Assembly: GCA_004369085.1 (NCBI GenBank)
Contig: ML210154.1
Location: 126,605-190,604 of the forward strand
Length of the DNA stretch: 64,000 nucleotides
Direction of reading: 5' to 3'
From: Coprinopsis marcescibilis
Taxonomy: Eukaryota; Basidiomycota; Agaricomycetes; Agaricales; Psathyrellaceae
The notes under the pieces are model-generated. The model did not search any database and was not told the origin of the DNA. It was given only the letters and a program-made list of their open reading frames with translations. The translations under genes were made by a program, and so were the position numbers. This document shows positions 13,496 to 25,175 of this stretch, piece after piece; the first letter of the stretch is position 1; each line of letters starts with the position of its first letter.

Positions 13496-16400
13496 ATGAA
13501 TTCTCTCCAGGATCCGACTCGGAAGACATCGATAACTTCACTGCTCAATCCGTCAGAGGCGTCGGGGTTTCCCTATGTTCATAGTAGTATCCCTCAGAAC
13601 ACCATTGCGCCGAACCGTCTGCAAGCTCATGCTCATCCTGGCGCTGGGTATAGCGGACCACATGCCAACGGCTCTTTGTTTAATCTTCGGGCTGCCAATT
13701 GGGAACCAAATTCGGTGGCCAATAGACACAACGCTGCCGACCCCGCGAACCACCGTCGCCAAGGGTCTGATGCTCTGACGTCCAACGTGGGAGTCTATAA
13801 TCAAGCTTCCAGACCAGTCGCCGCACCAATGGGCCATGCTCCAGGCAGAATCGAAAGTACTACCACGCTATGGACCGGCTCGACTGAAGCACCACCCCAA
13901 AGCCTTCCACATTTCAGTCCCGGTATTGCCGCATCGATGTATCCCGACGCCCGACATGGTGTGTTCCATGACATCTGCCATGAAAAGCTGGGGCTGATAG
14001 CTGTTCTTTCGTTTTACCAGGCATGACGGACGGTTTTGCGCCGCAATGTCAGTCGGATACGACATCCTCCACTGTTCAAGGCCAAAAACTGACCGAATCT
14101 CATTCTAAAAAATCTAATCAAGATGATGCATACCGGGGGATGGACCTTTCCGTATCAGGTTGGGGTGCACGACTTGTCCTCCATATAACAGCATATTGAA
14201 GCTCTGTTTTTCTTTTCTTAGCATGGCAAGTGTCAGAGCGAGTGTCCGTTCGCCTAGCCGCACGCGAGATGGTACCAGCACCCCAGCAATCGAACCGTCT
14301 GCAGCATGAAACCACCTATGGCTCAGTGGCTCAGCAACAACCCCCGACATTGTCCTATCCGCGGATGTCACCGCTCAATCCCAGCGATCGATCCATGCAA
14401 CAACAGCCTTTGCCCTCATTGCGACCGCAACCAGAACCACAACAAGAAAGCGTCACTGGCTCCAAAAGATTGCTACCCGCCGGCGAGGCAGAAGCATCTG
14501 CTCCCAAACCGAAGCGCCCTGCAAAGGCCAAACCTAAAGTAGGACAAGCTGGTGTCCCAGGTGAGTAAATTCATTCGACACCGTCTGATGGAAGTTCTCT
14601 CAAAAAGAGTCTTCCTCTCTCACTTCGAAACCTTGTTTGACGGAGCTAACGTCCGTTGTTTTAGTACCCTCAAAGCGTGGGTTCAACTCCAAGAAGAGAA
14701 ATGAAGCTGCTCAGATTGCGGAGCAGAACGGTGAATGTTGCGTCTCATTCTGTAATCGCACCGGCTGACTGGTTCGCAGCGTTGGCGACTGCTCCTCCAG
14801 ATGACTATGCACTTGTGACACCTTATTCAAAGGAGCTTCAGTTCGCGCGCTGCATGTCGAACCGATACAAGAACATCGATTTTCCGCGGTGTGTATCATG
14901 CACTCGACGATGGGCGGGGGACACCTGTCGCTTCCAAAACATCCGATACTTCGTCAGGAGTACTGCTTCAAAGGAAGTTATGGGTCTGGCCTTCAGTCCG
15001 GACGCGCTACCGCCAACGGTGCTGAATTTTCCGACAGAGTGGAATGTCCCCTTGCAGCAACACCACGTCGAAAAGAGCAAGGTAATTACTATCTACGTAT
15101 CAAGACAGTATTCATGTCTGACTGTGCCTCAGACGGTGATCGCAAAGGGACTTCTCCGTACCCTGAAACTTGAGCGGGAGCACCTTAAAGTGGACGATGT
15201 GATGACGCGACCACGAGAGAGCGATGTCCGGGTGACCTGTGGTAAGGTTACGCTCATTGTCTGGCACCTCACGTTGTCACTGATAGAATACCAGATACCT
15301 GCATGACGTCAATATTTTCGTCATCGTGGATGTGTCGTCTTTGTGGACGGGAGGCGTGCTCGGATTGTTATGCACTTATCCGGGAACTCACCGAGGACCC
15401 GCCACATGCGAGCCCTTCGGAAGTCGCTGAGAGGCAGAGACGGCGGGATAGGCATGCACATAGCAATCCGTTCTTCTTGAGCTGCACCAAGAGGAATGAA
15501 CATGATACGTCCCAGTTCACTGCTATGTCAAGGTTCTCAACGAAGGAACTTGACTCAACCATCGCGGAGATGGAGAAACTGTGGACTGGGGGATGCAAAG
15601 AGGCTGGTGGACTTCCTGACGCAGTTGTAAATGGGAGTAGCCCAAGGCCATCGACAAATGGTGCTCTGACCGATCCAACCCCATCACCCGATCCAGCGAA
15701 CGAATCTCGTCCTCCAATTGAAGTTTATCTCGCTTATCAGTCCAAGTCGACCTATCTTTCGGAGGATCTCGCCCCTAATGGTTCGGCTCCACCGCAACAT
15801 ATTCCACTGAATATGTCTATCGCCTCTGCTGTCGTCCCTTCTATCGAACCTTACCGGTATTCGGACCCCGAGGTCACCAACTTTCCTTCTGGCGAAAAGT
15901 TTGCCAAAATCTGGGGTCATGGCGAACCGGTTGTTGTGGCCAATATCCTCGGCAAGTTCAAGGTTGCTTGGTCGCCCGAATATTTCACTCGGGAGTTTGG
16001 GGATCGAACTTGCTTGATCACAGAATGCGAAAAGGATGTTAACAAGAAAACGGTTGTTAGCGAATTCTTTTCTGATTTCGGCAAGTATGAGGGCAGGACA
16101 GAAGTGTGGAAGCTGAAAGTAAGCGGTTTCTTTGGTGGTAATCTGTAGATTGTTGACTAACAAGAGTTTTTTGTTTTGCCTTGTAGGATTGGCCCCCTTC
16201 TGCGGACTTCAAGACGGCGTTCCCGCAGCTTTATGAAGACTTTTCGCAGGCTGTTCCGGTGCCTGATTATGTCCGGAGGGACGGTGTCTACAACATCGGT
16301 TCTCATTTCCCTTCCAACGTGATTGCTCCAGACCTTGGTGCGTCTTTTGGCTGCCCTTTCGTTCTTTGCATCTATTGACCAATCTACTTCCAGGTCCCAA

Positions 16401-17059
16401 GATGTACAACGCATGGGCGGCCAACCAAGGTCCTGGAAGCAAAGGATCCACTCGACTGCACATGGACATGGCCGATGCCATGAATGTTATGCTTTATGCG
16501 TCCCAATGTCCCGATGGGTCGCCTGGGTGTGCCGTCTGGGACATTTACAGGGCTTGCGATAGCGAGAAGATCCGGAATTTCCTTCGGTCAACGCATTCGT
16601 TGCAGCCAAACTATGACCCTATTCACGGGCAACAGTATTATTTGGATGATGCCCTACGACTCAAGTTGTGGAGAGAGTATAGGGTCAAGAGTTATCGGGT
16701 ATACCAGAGACCTGGGGAGGCGATTTTTATTCCTGCCGGGTGTGCGCACCAGGTGAGTCTTGCCTGTCTTTACCTTCTGAGTGGGACGATGTCTGACTGT
16801 ATTGGTGATAATTTAGGTATCAAACATGGCGGACTCCATCAAGATTGCGATTGACTATGTTAGCCCAGAGAACATCGATCGGTGCGCAAACTTGACGAGG
16901 GAGTTTAGGGAGCAGAATAAGAGCAAAGTGTGGAAGGAGGACGTACTTCAGCTAAAGACGATGATGTGGTTTGCGTGGCAGTCGTGTTCGAGGCGGGAGG
17001 TTGACCTTTTGGTTCCTGCTGGTTCTAGTTCTGCCGCCGCGGTGAAGCGGTCGTTCTGA
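13496..17059 (+). CDS. JmjC-domain histone demethylase, KDM3/JMJD1-like
   Basis: Probable Fe(II)/2-oxoglutarate histone lysine demethylase of the KDM3 (H3K9) group, nuclear. The start is ATG 13496 (MNSLQDPTRKTSITSLLNP); the in-frame GTG at 13490 is not needed. The N-terminal third is Gln/Pro/Ser-rich and ends in a basic stretch (KPKRPAKAKPK). A Cys-rich zinc module follows: CVSCTRRWAGDTC, then across an intron CDTCMTSIF and WMCRLCGREACSDC. The JmjC domain spans about 15840-16950: the strand STRLHMDMADAMNV carries the HxD iron ligands, CAVWDIYRACDSEKI and DPIHGQQYYLDDALR are KDM3-typical, and IFIPAGCAHQVSNM carries the distal His. All three iron ligands are present, so catalysis is plausible. 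It ends AVKRSF. The KDM3 assignment rests on motif order. Gene symbols in fungi vary, so none is given. Confidence 0.9.
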
Positions 17060-17608
17060 ATGCCCGCCAGGAATCACCATAGCCTGCCATTATGCTATCT
17101 GCTTCCTTATCGGGACCCACGCTATCACTCATGCCCTGCTTTCACTCTCTGTGTATATCTATCTCCCGGTCAACGTTCAACCCTGGGCCAAACTCTCACG
17201 AATTCAGCTTTCGCATATCATTCTATTGCTTGGAACACTCACATTTTTATCATTCAGTGTATTTTAAAATTGCCGCACGTTGTACAATACCTTTTGCATA
17301 TCTTTAACGCTATCACATATTCAAAATGCTATCGGGTTACTGCTACACAACCTGAAGAAGAGGCGTATTCCTAACTTAGATGTTAGAATCCGAAGACGGA
17401 CGTCACATTCGGACGGTCACGTTATGGGGGCGGATTACTCCATCGCGTCACAGAAAACTTTGATGTAGTCTCGGAAATCGTTGGCGACATGTACGGACTC
17501 TCCTATTGTTTCTTCGAATCTCTTTCTACTGCCTTTACCAGCGGGCGCACAATCCAGGACATTTGTGTGTTGCTGTAACCTAGATCCAGCTGTGTGGGCT
17601 GGAGAGGC

Positions 17609-18980
17609 ATGAACGTCACGCAAAACAAACAGCCTGCCAGTTTCTTCACATCCACAGCTGTTGTGCGTCATAGCTCGTATTCCTGTCATGACTCGTATGG
17701 TCTTCTTCCAGCATTTGGACTGACTGCCTCTCTGGTGTGCTTTGTAGGACCATGCTGTTGCAGGGTTGGGTGCTGGCGTTGTTACGACCCTGGTGATGAA
17801 CCCGTTAGACCTGTTGAAGATCAAGTTTCAGGTGAACACGGGGAAACTTGCAGGAGGAATGGGGACGCAGATGTGGTTGGCTCTGAAGGATATTCAGCAG
17901 CGTCAGGGGTGGAAAGGCATGTACAGGGGTATTGGCCCTAACATTGCTGGGAATGCGTCGAGTTGGGGGCTGTACTTTCTCTTGTGAGTGTGTCTTGCTT
18001 TCTTGGTCGATGGGGCGCAGTAGGGTCGACTGGCTGACGTGTTCGGTGTTCCTTATAGCTATAACATGCTGAAGAAGAGTGCTGGTGGAGGAGATGTTAC
18101 GAAGCAGTTGTCCGCACCGGAGTATCTGCTTTGTTCCGCTCAGGCTAGTGCGTATCGACATCTAGCAGGGTTGAATTGGCTGATTAACTGGTGTTCACTG
18201 GTCAGGCGCGGTGACTGCAGTCATCACCAACCCTTTCTGGCTGGTCAGAGTGCGCATGTTCGCGACTGCTGCGGACTCTCCAGATGCGTACCGTGGACTG
18301 TGGGGTGCGTGCAGAAGTTTGTCAGTCCTTGGCAATCCAGCTGACAACTTTTGAAATTGAAGATGGGCTGTCGCGGATATACAGAACTGATGGAGTTCCT
18401 GGCTTGTTTCGTGGAACCACATTGGCACTCGTTGGGGTCAGCAACGGTGCTATCCAGTTCATGGCGTACGAAAAGATGAAAGCTTGGGGCTTTGAACGGA
18501 AAAGGCGAAAAGCGGAGCGGGAAGGGTTAGTTTATGACCCCAACACCGCTAAACTTGTGAGCCAGTTTTGGTCGTCTGCCCGAAACTGTATTCAATCCCT
18601 CATTTTAGTCCAATTTCTCGTATTCCGCTATGTCGATATCGAGCAAGCTTATCGCATTGGCCACAACATATCCGTATCAGGTGGTTCGGTCACGCGTGCA
18701 GGCGAGTGTTGTACCATTTAGTGTGTCCCGCTGACCTTCTCATATATTCAATGCCCTGCAGAATAACGCTCCGACACAGCAGCAAAACCAATTCCCCAAC
18801 ATACCTACAACCATAAAACGAACTTGGGCTAACGAAGGCATCAAAGGGTTCTACCGCGGCCTCGGTACAAGCCTCGTTCGCGTCCTCCCCGGTACATGCG
18901 TCACATTTGTGGTCTACGAAAATCTTGCTTGGCTGCTACGGACTACGGCTGCTACACGCGAGCAAAACGCAATAGAGTAG
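17609..18980 (+). CDS. FLX1: Mitochondrial carrier, FLX1/SLC25A32 (FAD/folate) type
   Basis: Inner-mitochondrial-membrane solute carrier, probably for FAD or folate. The 54-nt first exon encodes MNVTQNKQPASFFTSTAV and joins DHAVAGLGAGVVTTLVMNPL; the ATG at 17609 is the only one giving this join. Three carrier repeats are visible: PLDLLKIKFQV, NPFWLVRVRMF and YPYQVVRSRVQ (PX[DW]xx[KR]X[KR] signatures, the second and third modified as in SLC25A32). The SLC25A32-like segments SWGLYFL, GAIQFMAYEKMKAW, FYRGLGTSLVRVLPGTC and TFVVYENL follow. It ends EQNAIE. One intron (18702-18759) has a GC donor. It lies 550 bp downstream of the JmjC gene in the same orientation. Confidence 0.92.
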
Positions 18981-20306
18981 ATGATGATGAATGTCTTGGA
19001 CATCTTGCATGCTAGTTGCTTTCATCTCGAACCTTATCTAAACGCCCGGGTTGGGCATTGACTCTGGAAACTTACTTAGTATCGTATCCTGTCTTCCTTG
19101 TCGATTGGATAACATTAATCGTTGTTTTCAAGGAGTACATAATCTGTCCTGTAGATGTGTATTGTAAAAGCGTTGACTTAATTAACTACCACCACTGCCA
19201 GACTTTTTTGAACGTTGATTCGTTCTGTTTATGCGCTGCTGTTGATTTTGGTGCGTATCGATACAGGCACTGAGAGCCTTATCTTTAGATCGAGTTCAGT
19301 AGCACCCTCAGAAACGGATCAAATTATCAGGTAATACAAACGGATTGCTCTATATCTGTGTTGACAGCTTGCAAGCAGTGGCGCACTTCAAATTCAGCCC
19401 AGGAGTCCGACCACCCATCGTCTCGTCCAGCATTCATGCATTTGCTATTGGAACAAGTTTGACTGAACGCACCCGAATCGGCCTTCGCGTGCGCTCGAGT
19501 CTTTGAAATTAGGCGTGTCGTCATAAACCCGATTAGAACATGTTACTAGTCCTCGCGCTAATTCGTATGCCACTACACAGTATATCGAATGGAAGCGCGA
19601 ACTAATTAAAAACAACTGCTTGGTCTTGATTATCCATGGAACGATAACTATACGACTTCGCGATCCGTCACGGTGCATTACTATAAGCAGAGATGCCAGT
19701 CGATGAGGATGTGTCACTGAAATTCGGAACGATTGAACGCACAGAATGTCAGCTCCCATTTTCGCCACAGTGCGACTAAGACCGGCCAGTGCGATGGTGT
19801 GTCTTAATTTCGTTAACCTCTGACAATCTGATGTTTACAAATCTTGCGCAGCGTGTACAGTGTTCCTGAGCGTCACATTCGTTAACCTGGTACCACACTG
19901 CCCCTGGAACCCAACAACGGGGCATCTCGGAGTGTGTGTGTCTTCCTCCGTGTCCCTAATCCCGAAATTCGAGTTTCTTTCTCAACTCTGGGAACCGTTG
20001 TCCCACACCACATGCATGATGGAGGCGCGCTAAGGTGTACNNNNNNNNNNCACCACATGCATGATGGAGGCGCGCTAAGGTGTACTTGCATCGAAGCCAG
20101 TGTTCGGGGGCTCGGATGCCGACTCCCGAGTCAGCCGCCAACAATTCGGACACTTTGTGCCAGTTAGCCTGAGCTACGCCACACCCACAAACCCAGAATA
20201 ACCATAAGGTTGCATCAGCATTATATCAATCAAGATACCTTTCAAGAACCGCTCCCATCTTGTCCTAGTAGCTTCTCTTGCCAATACTCCTTGGTGCACA
20301 CCTGTC
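18981..20306. other. Intergenic, no gene recognised; contains a 10-N gap
   Basis: Short open frames only. It holds the FLX1 3' flank and the upstream region of the second P450. The one structured element is the pair of 35-bp direct repeats around the N run, listed separately. Confidence 0.6.
20006..20085. repeat. Identical 35-bp direct repeats flanking a 10-N assembly gap
   Basis: The 35 bases at 20006-20040 (beginning CACCACATGCATGATGG, ending AAGGTGTAC) recur exactly at 20051-20085, with exactly ten Ns between. Two contig ends that overlap but were joined with a fixed-size N spacer look like this, so the true sequence may hold a single copy. A genuine tandem repeat cannot be excluded. Confidence 0.9.
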
Positions 20307-22628
20307 ATGTCGATTGACTCTCCCCTACATTCTGGACTGCTGTGGCTAGATACTCTATTCAAATCTGGGAAAGAGCATGGGCTATCAACTGTCGGTTTGG
20401 CCAGTTTTGGGGTAGTTGCTACCCTTGTTGGGTCCATGGTCCTCGACTATAATCGAAAGATTCAGGTAATTTTGTCCACTTCCACGCTTAGGCATTGTTC
20501 CGCTCACACTAACTTACTTGTGTGCCCTTACAGAAAGTCGGTGGTCTCCCCGGTCTTAGATACCCGTTGTTCCCGTTCTCTCTTCCTGGCGTGATATTCC
20601 CCAACAGTCACTGGATCCCAGGCTTCTATTTCGTCTTTAATTGGCGTAAGACGTGTAAGTGTCTGTTCCTATCGTATTCAAGCTCGTAGTCGTGATGGTC
20701 TCTTTCCTGTTGTCCAGTGTACAAACGATTCGGGCTTGACACGATCTCCTTCGTCTCGTGGCTGTATGGTGGCTCAATGATCCTGACGTCAAATGTGGAG
20801 GTGATGCGCCAGATAGCTGGGGGCACTAAGAGCGACTTTATCAAGCCGCTGAGCGCGAGTGGGTCGATCCTGTGAGTCAAATCTTCATCGTAGTGCACAT
20901 TTGCGCTCATCTTTATTCGACTGGTACAGAGGATGGGGTAACAATCTCTTGGCATCCGTCGGCGGGGAAGACTGGAGAAATCATCGAAGGGTTATGGCCC
21001 CTGCATTTTCCCAAAACCTGTAAGCAATTCTACAGTCTCGACCTCCAGCCCGCGCACCGCCAACCATTACATGCATAGTTACCAGGCGGTCTGGAAGAAG
21101 ACACTTGTTCTATACCGGGAAATGCTTGCTTCGGAAACCTGGGAGGGCAAGAAGGTTCTTGAAATGCAGAAAGTTCAAGAGATTACATATAAGGTGAGTA
21201 TCTGAATGTACGAGATTCCTTGATACCAGTTCTTACCAGCCGCCGTTTCAACGCATCCTCAGACAGCCCTTCTTGTCCTCTGTAACTGTGGATTCGGACT
21301 CGGTCTCAACTGGGAGGAGGCCCCCTCCACAAGTAATGGCATGTCGCTTTTGACTGCGTTCGAGATCGTCGACCACCGAAATATGCTTGGTAACCTGCCC
21401 GGGTGGGTGGTTAAGCTGCCTTTCAAGTAGTAAGCACCCCTCCTCTGTCTGACCATTCCGTACGCTAAAATTCCAAACGAATAGCTTCAAGGAGTACCTG
21501 CACGCAAGTAACATCTTGACAGAATGGATGACAGCGCAAATCGTTGATCGCCGAGAAGTCGTCAACTCGAGGAGTGAGCTCGATGAGAAGCGGTTGGAGG
21601 AAGACTGCTTCACGCTGATGGTCAAGGCAAACGAAGAGCAGGGCAGAAAGTACCGCCTTTCTGACCAGGAATTAGTGAGCACCTTGGCAGGACTATCGCA
21701 ATTTATAAAGCCTAATTGTCTGAAGGTTGGAAACGTGTTTATTCTTCTACTCGCAGGACACGGTAGATATCGCCTATTGCAAACTTTCTCCAGAAGGAAC
21801 ACCAGCTAATCAGAGATTGGACAGAAACTACCGCACAAACACTTGCAGCAACCCTGGCCTACCTTTCTTTGCAACCAGATCTGCAAGATGAAATCGTTGA
21901 ACAGATTGTTTCTATCATTGGCTGGGATCGAGATCCAGTGAGTAGCGTGATCCACTTGGGTTTATGTACCACCGTTCTCACCGTGACACCCCCAGGAATT
22001 CGACCAGTACCGAGACTTTAGCAAAGTCCTTGCAGCCTTCTACGAAGGTATCCGACTGTATCGTGAGTCACCTTTCTTTTTAACATCTCTGTTCCCCGCA
22101 TAACATCGACCTGCTGCCCTAGCCGCTGGTTACCTGATGCTCCGAGAAGCGGCAGTGGACACTGTTTTGGAAATCCAAAAGCCAATCGGCGAAGAAGGTA
22201 CAACGTCAATCCCCCTACCTAAAGGTACCATGGTCGTTGTGGATATGATCGGGGTTCAACGCAATGAAAGGTACTTTGACGAACCCGAAAAGTACAAGCC
22301 CTGGCGTTGGCTTGATATGCCTCACGAGTCGGAAGTTGCTTCATCGTTCAGCGTCGGTAAGTTGTCATTACGCTCTTGTATCTATTTCATCCTGAGTATG
22401 AGCTGAATTTGGACAGGTCCCCGCGCGTGTATAGGCCGGAAATTCGCGACAACAGAGGCAGTAGCAATGTTGACAATGTTGCTCCGAGACTGGAAGGTGG
22501 AGCCTCTACTGAAATCCGGGGAAACGCTCGAGCAATGGAAGGACAAAGTGTTTGAGAACCCGAAGATTTTCATATCTTTTGGCGTCAACGATGCACCGCT
22601 CAGGTTCGTGCGCCGCCAACGGCCCTGA
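20307..22628 (+). CDS. Cytochrome P450, full length
   Basis: Haem-thiolate monooxygenase anchored in the ER, substrate unknown. It starts MSIDSPLHSG, with a hydrophobic segment around residues 28-45 (VGLASFGVVATLVGSM). Then come the proline-containing hinge PGLRYPLFPFSLPG, the C-helix WRNHRRVMAPAFSQ near 20970, the I-helix AGHETT created by splicing at about 21765/21828, and the K-helix FYEGIRLY, in which E and R of ExxR are present. The PERF-region DEPEKYKPWRWLDM follows, then the haem loop SVGPRACIGRKFAT across an intron at 22356/22418. It ends FVRRQRP. All catalytic landmarks are intact. It is a paralog of the P450 at 1-2100 and faces the other way. I do not assign a CYP family. Confidence 0.93.
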
Positions 22629-22926
22629 TAGCAGTAGCCTGTATGGTTACACCACATATAGACTGCATTCAGTACCACTATCCAGATCAAATCCAGATAT
22701 TGCAAAATATGTTTGCTGTACCAGAACGTTCACGTACCGCACACACTTCTTGAGAACGATAACAAAGGTGTACACCAGACTACGCAAGGCTGCAGACATT
22801 TGATTTGCATACAGTGGGAATTGAGGTAAACGGCCATGGCATGAGCATAAAATATGGGATAAACGCCGCCACCACCAGCATCCAACAATGAAGAACTCTG
22901 TACAACGCGACCATGGCGAGGCCGCT

Positions 22927-23712
22927 TTATACCTTGAAACCACGGGACTTTCTGCGTCCACGAGCCCGCTCGAACTTGCGACCCTTGGAAACGGTGTATG
23001 GCTTCTTGTTCTTGTGGGGACCTGAATGCGAAATTATGAGCTTCCAACAATTCTTTCCAAGTTGTATACGCACCCATGCCGAAGTGCTTGTAGGCTTCCC
23101 GCGATGTCTTGATGCCTCTCAGCAACACAGTGTTTGAACCGGTGGGTGCACGCAGAGCCAGTTGGTCGAGGGTGATAGCCTCACCGCCAGCCTTGAGGAT
23201 GCGCTCCTTGGCGGCACGGGTGAATCGGAGGGCAGCGATGGTGAGTTTTGGGACCTCAGTCAGTCGGATGTCATCGGTGACAACACCAACTTGAACGATG
23301 ATTTTTGAGTCACGGTCGACGGTGTTAGTCGTTTCCTTGGAAATGCGGGAGAGCGAGATGGGGGGTCGGTTGTTCTTGGAGAGGAAGAGGCGGTGGAGGA
23401 TGACCTGTGGTACGGGTTAAGCCAAGACTTTTCATTTTCGCGAATTTCAAGTTTATCCAACCTTGTTGAAGTTGGAGTCGGTTCGGCGAGCAAGGAATCG
23501 GTACAGCTGGTAGATAATCCAATGAGCATGGCATGTTCAGAATTGGCCGCCGAAACCTCGTACCTTCACGAGGAGGAGGAGATAGGGATCCTCGCTCTTG
23601 GGAGCAGTACGCTGGCCCTTTTTGACGTGGTGCCTCGTGATGTCGATACCCTGGCATCGTATAGTCAGTTAATCACACTTCTGGCCATCGTGCGGCACGA
23701 CGAGCTCACCAT
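22927..23712 (-). CDS. RPL18: 60S ribosomal protein eL18
   Basis: Large-subunit ribosomal protein. The first coding exon is just the ATG at 23710-23712, followed by a GTGAGC donor; the next exon begins [20 protein letters not shown], giving the canonical eL18 N-terminus. Further conserved blocks are [53 protein letters not shown] and [19 protein letters not shown]. The end [18 protein letters not shown] is the eL18 C-terminus. Length is about 187 residues, as expected. It is divergent from the TRA2-like gene, sharing a 343-bp intergenic promoter region. Confidence 0.96.
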
Positions 23713-24055
23713 CTTGGATGCTTGCCGGAATGGAGGGTGCAGTCGTACTGATGTTACCGAAAGGAGGCTTGATTAGCTGCCTAGTTCATCAAATTAGAGT
23801 TTAAACTCCGCCTTAATTGGCCACCTCGATGTTCCGTTCCACCACCTGGTTTGGGTACCGGGAGGGCTTCAAATACCTTGAATGATATTCTACGTAGCTT
23901 CGCGTGCTCCACGCTCCTGAAGATGAACCATTTTGCCCGAAACACGAGCAACAGACCTCAGCGCCAGACATCCCGGCCAGAGCCCGCTTAGAGAAAGGGT
24001 ACATCAGGCGAACAGCAGTAAATAGAGCCAAACATTCTTCTGAAGTTGAACCACC
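23713..24055. promoter_or_regulatory. Shared divergent promoter of eL18 and TRA2-like genes
   Basis: Only 343 bp separate the two start codons, so both promoters must lie here. I saw no clear TATA box, which is usual for ribosomal-protein genes. This is inferred from gene layout alone. Confidence 0.5.
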
Positions 24056-25175
24056 ATGGTGAGTAAGCGTGCTGCTGGCGGTGTCCCCGCAGTGATCCTT
24101 ACAAGAATCGCCTGATTTACTTTCGTCTTCTTGCAGTACGCTGAAACTAACGGTAACCCTGCTGTCGACCCTTACTCTGACGCGTACAATGCGCCTCCGC
24201 CTGCACCCACGTCTGACCGTGACGTACCCGCCCCACGGGGCAGGTCTCGCTCTCGCAGCCCTGCTCGTAGTCCCGGTGCAAATGGCAGCAGCAGGGAGAA
24301 GGACAGCGGTCGGGAAAGGGATAGGGATTACAGAAGTCCACCTCCTCGTCGTCGCTCCCCGCCCGCCGCCGCGAAGCGAACACCTGTTGTGAGTCAGATT
24401 CCCACGGTGTCTTATGCATGCCCTGTTTACATTTCTCTAAGGCTCCGAATCCCTCTTCCGTCTTGGGTGTCTTTGGACTGAGCATTCGAACTCGGGAACG
24501 TGACTTGGACGACGAATTCAGCAGATTCGGCCGCGTAGAGAATGTCACAATTGTATATGATCAACGGGTATGCTAACTCTGCTCTTCTCATATCAAGTAA
24601 CAGTATTAAGAAGTCCAAGCAGTCGGACAGGTCGCGCGGGTTCGGCTTCATTCGGATGTCAACCACCGAAGAAGCCACAAGGTGCATTCAAGAGTTGAAC
24701 GGCGTCGTAAGTACTCACCCATTTTGTCAAGTACGACAACTTCTAACATGTGTCTCAGGAACTTAATGGGCGCCGCATCCGTGTGGATTACTCTGTTACT
24801 GACCGCCCCCATGCCCCAACACCGGGTGAATACATGGGTCACCGTCGTCAGCAGCGTGAGCGAGACTCTTCTTACAGAGATCGTGGCGATCGCGGTGATC
24901 GTGGTGATCGTTATGACCGCGACCGCGATTCTCACAGGGACAGAGATCGCCGCCGTGACGACCGCGGAGGTAGTGACAAGGATAGGGACCCCTACGGCCG
25001 CGACAGGGACTGGCGTGACAGAAGAAGTCCAGCTCCTCGCACTCGGCAGTCGCCAGAGTACCGCCGCAGGAGAAGCTATTCCAGGAGCCCCGCCCGCAGC
25101 CCTCCTCCCCGCAGCCGTGATTTTGACGCCGCTGCCCCCAATGGAAATGGCAACGGTGACGCCAGTCGCTGGTAA
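24056..25175 (+). CDS. TRA2-like SR splicing factor (RRM + RS domain)
   Basis: Probable pre-mRNA splicing regulator. The first coding exon is only ATG (24056-24058), joined to [18 protein letters not shown] at 24137. An N-terminal RS-rich arm ([12 protein letters not shown]) precedes one RRM. RNP2 is [20 protein letters not shown] and RNP1 is SRGFGFIRM, followed by [20 protein letters not shown] and EYMGHR, the linker that marks transformer-2 proteins. The C-terminal RS/RD domain is full of DRDRD and RSPARSP repeats and ends NGDASRW. The stop codon overlaps a possible donor (TGGTAAGG); splicing there to the AG at about 25285 would also give an immediate TGA, so alternative 3' ends change the protein by one residue only. 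Confidence 0.9.

Noticed and set aside
10842..15436. 18-bp exact match between 10842-10859 and 15419-15436, the latter coding VAERQR in the JmjC gene
   Set aside because: No similarity beyond the 18 bases on either side. Too short to claim a relict duplicate.
1..22628. A secondary-metabolite cluster around the two P450s
   Set aside because: The genes between them are housekeeping (WD40, CNB1, SWD1, JmjC, FLX1). No terpene cyclase, polyketide or peptide synthase is present.
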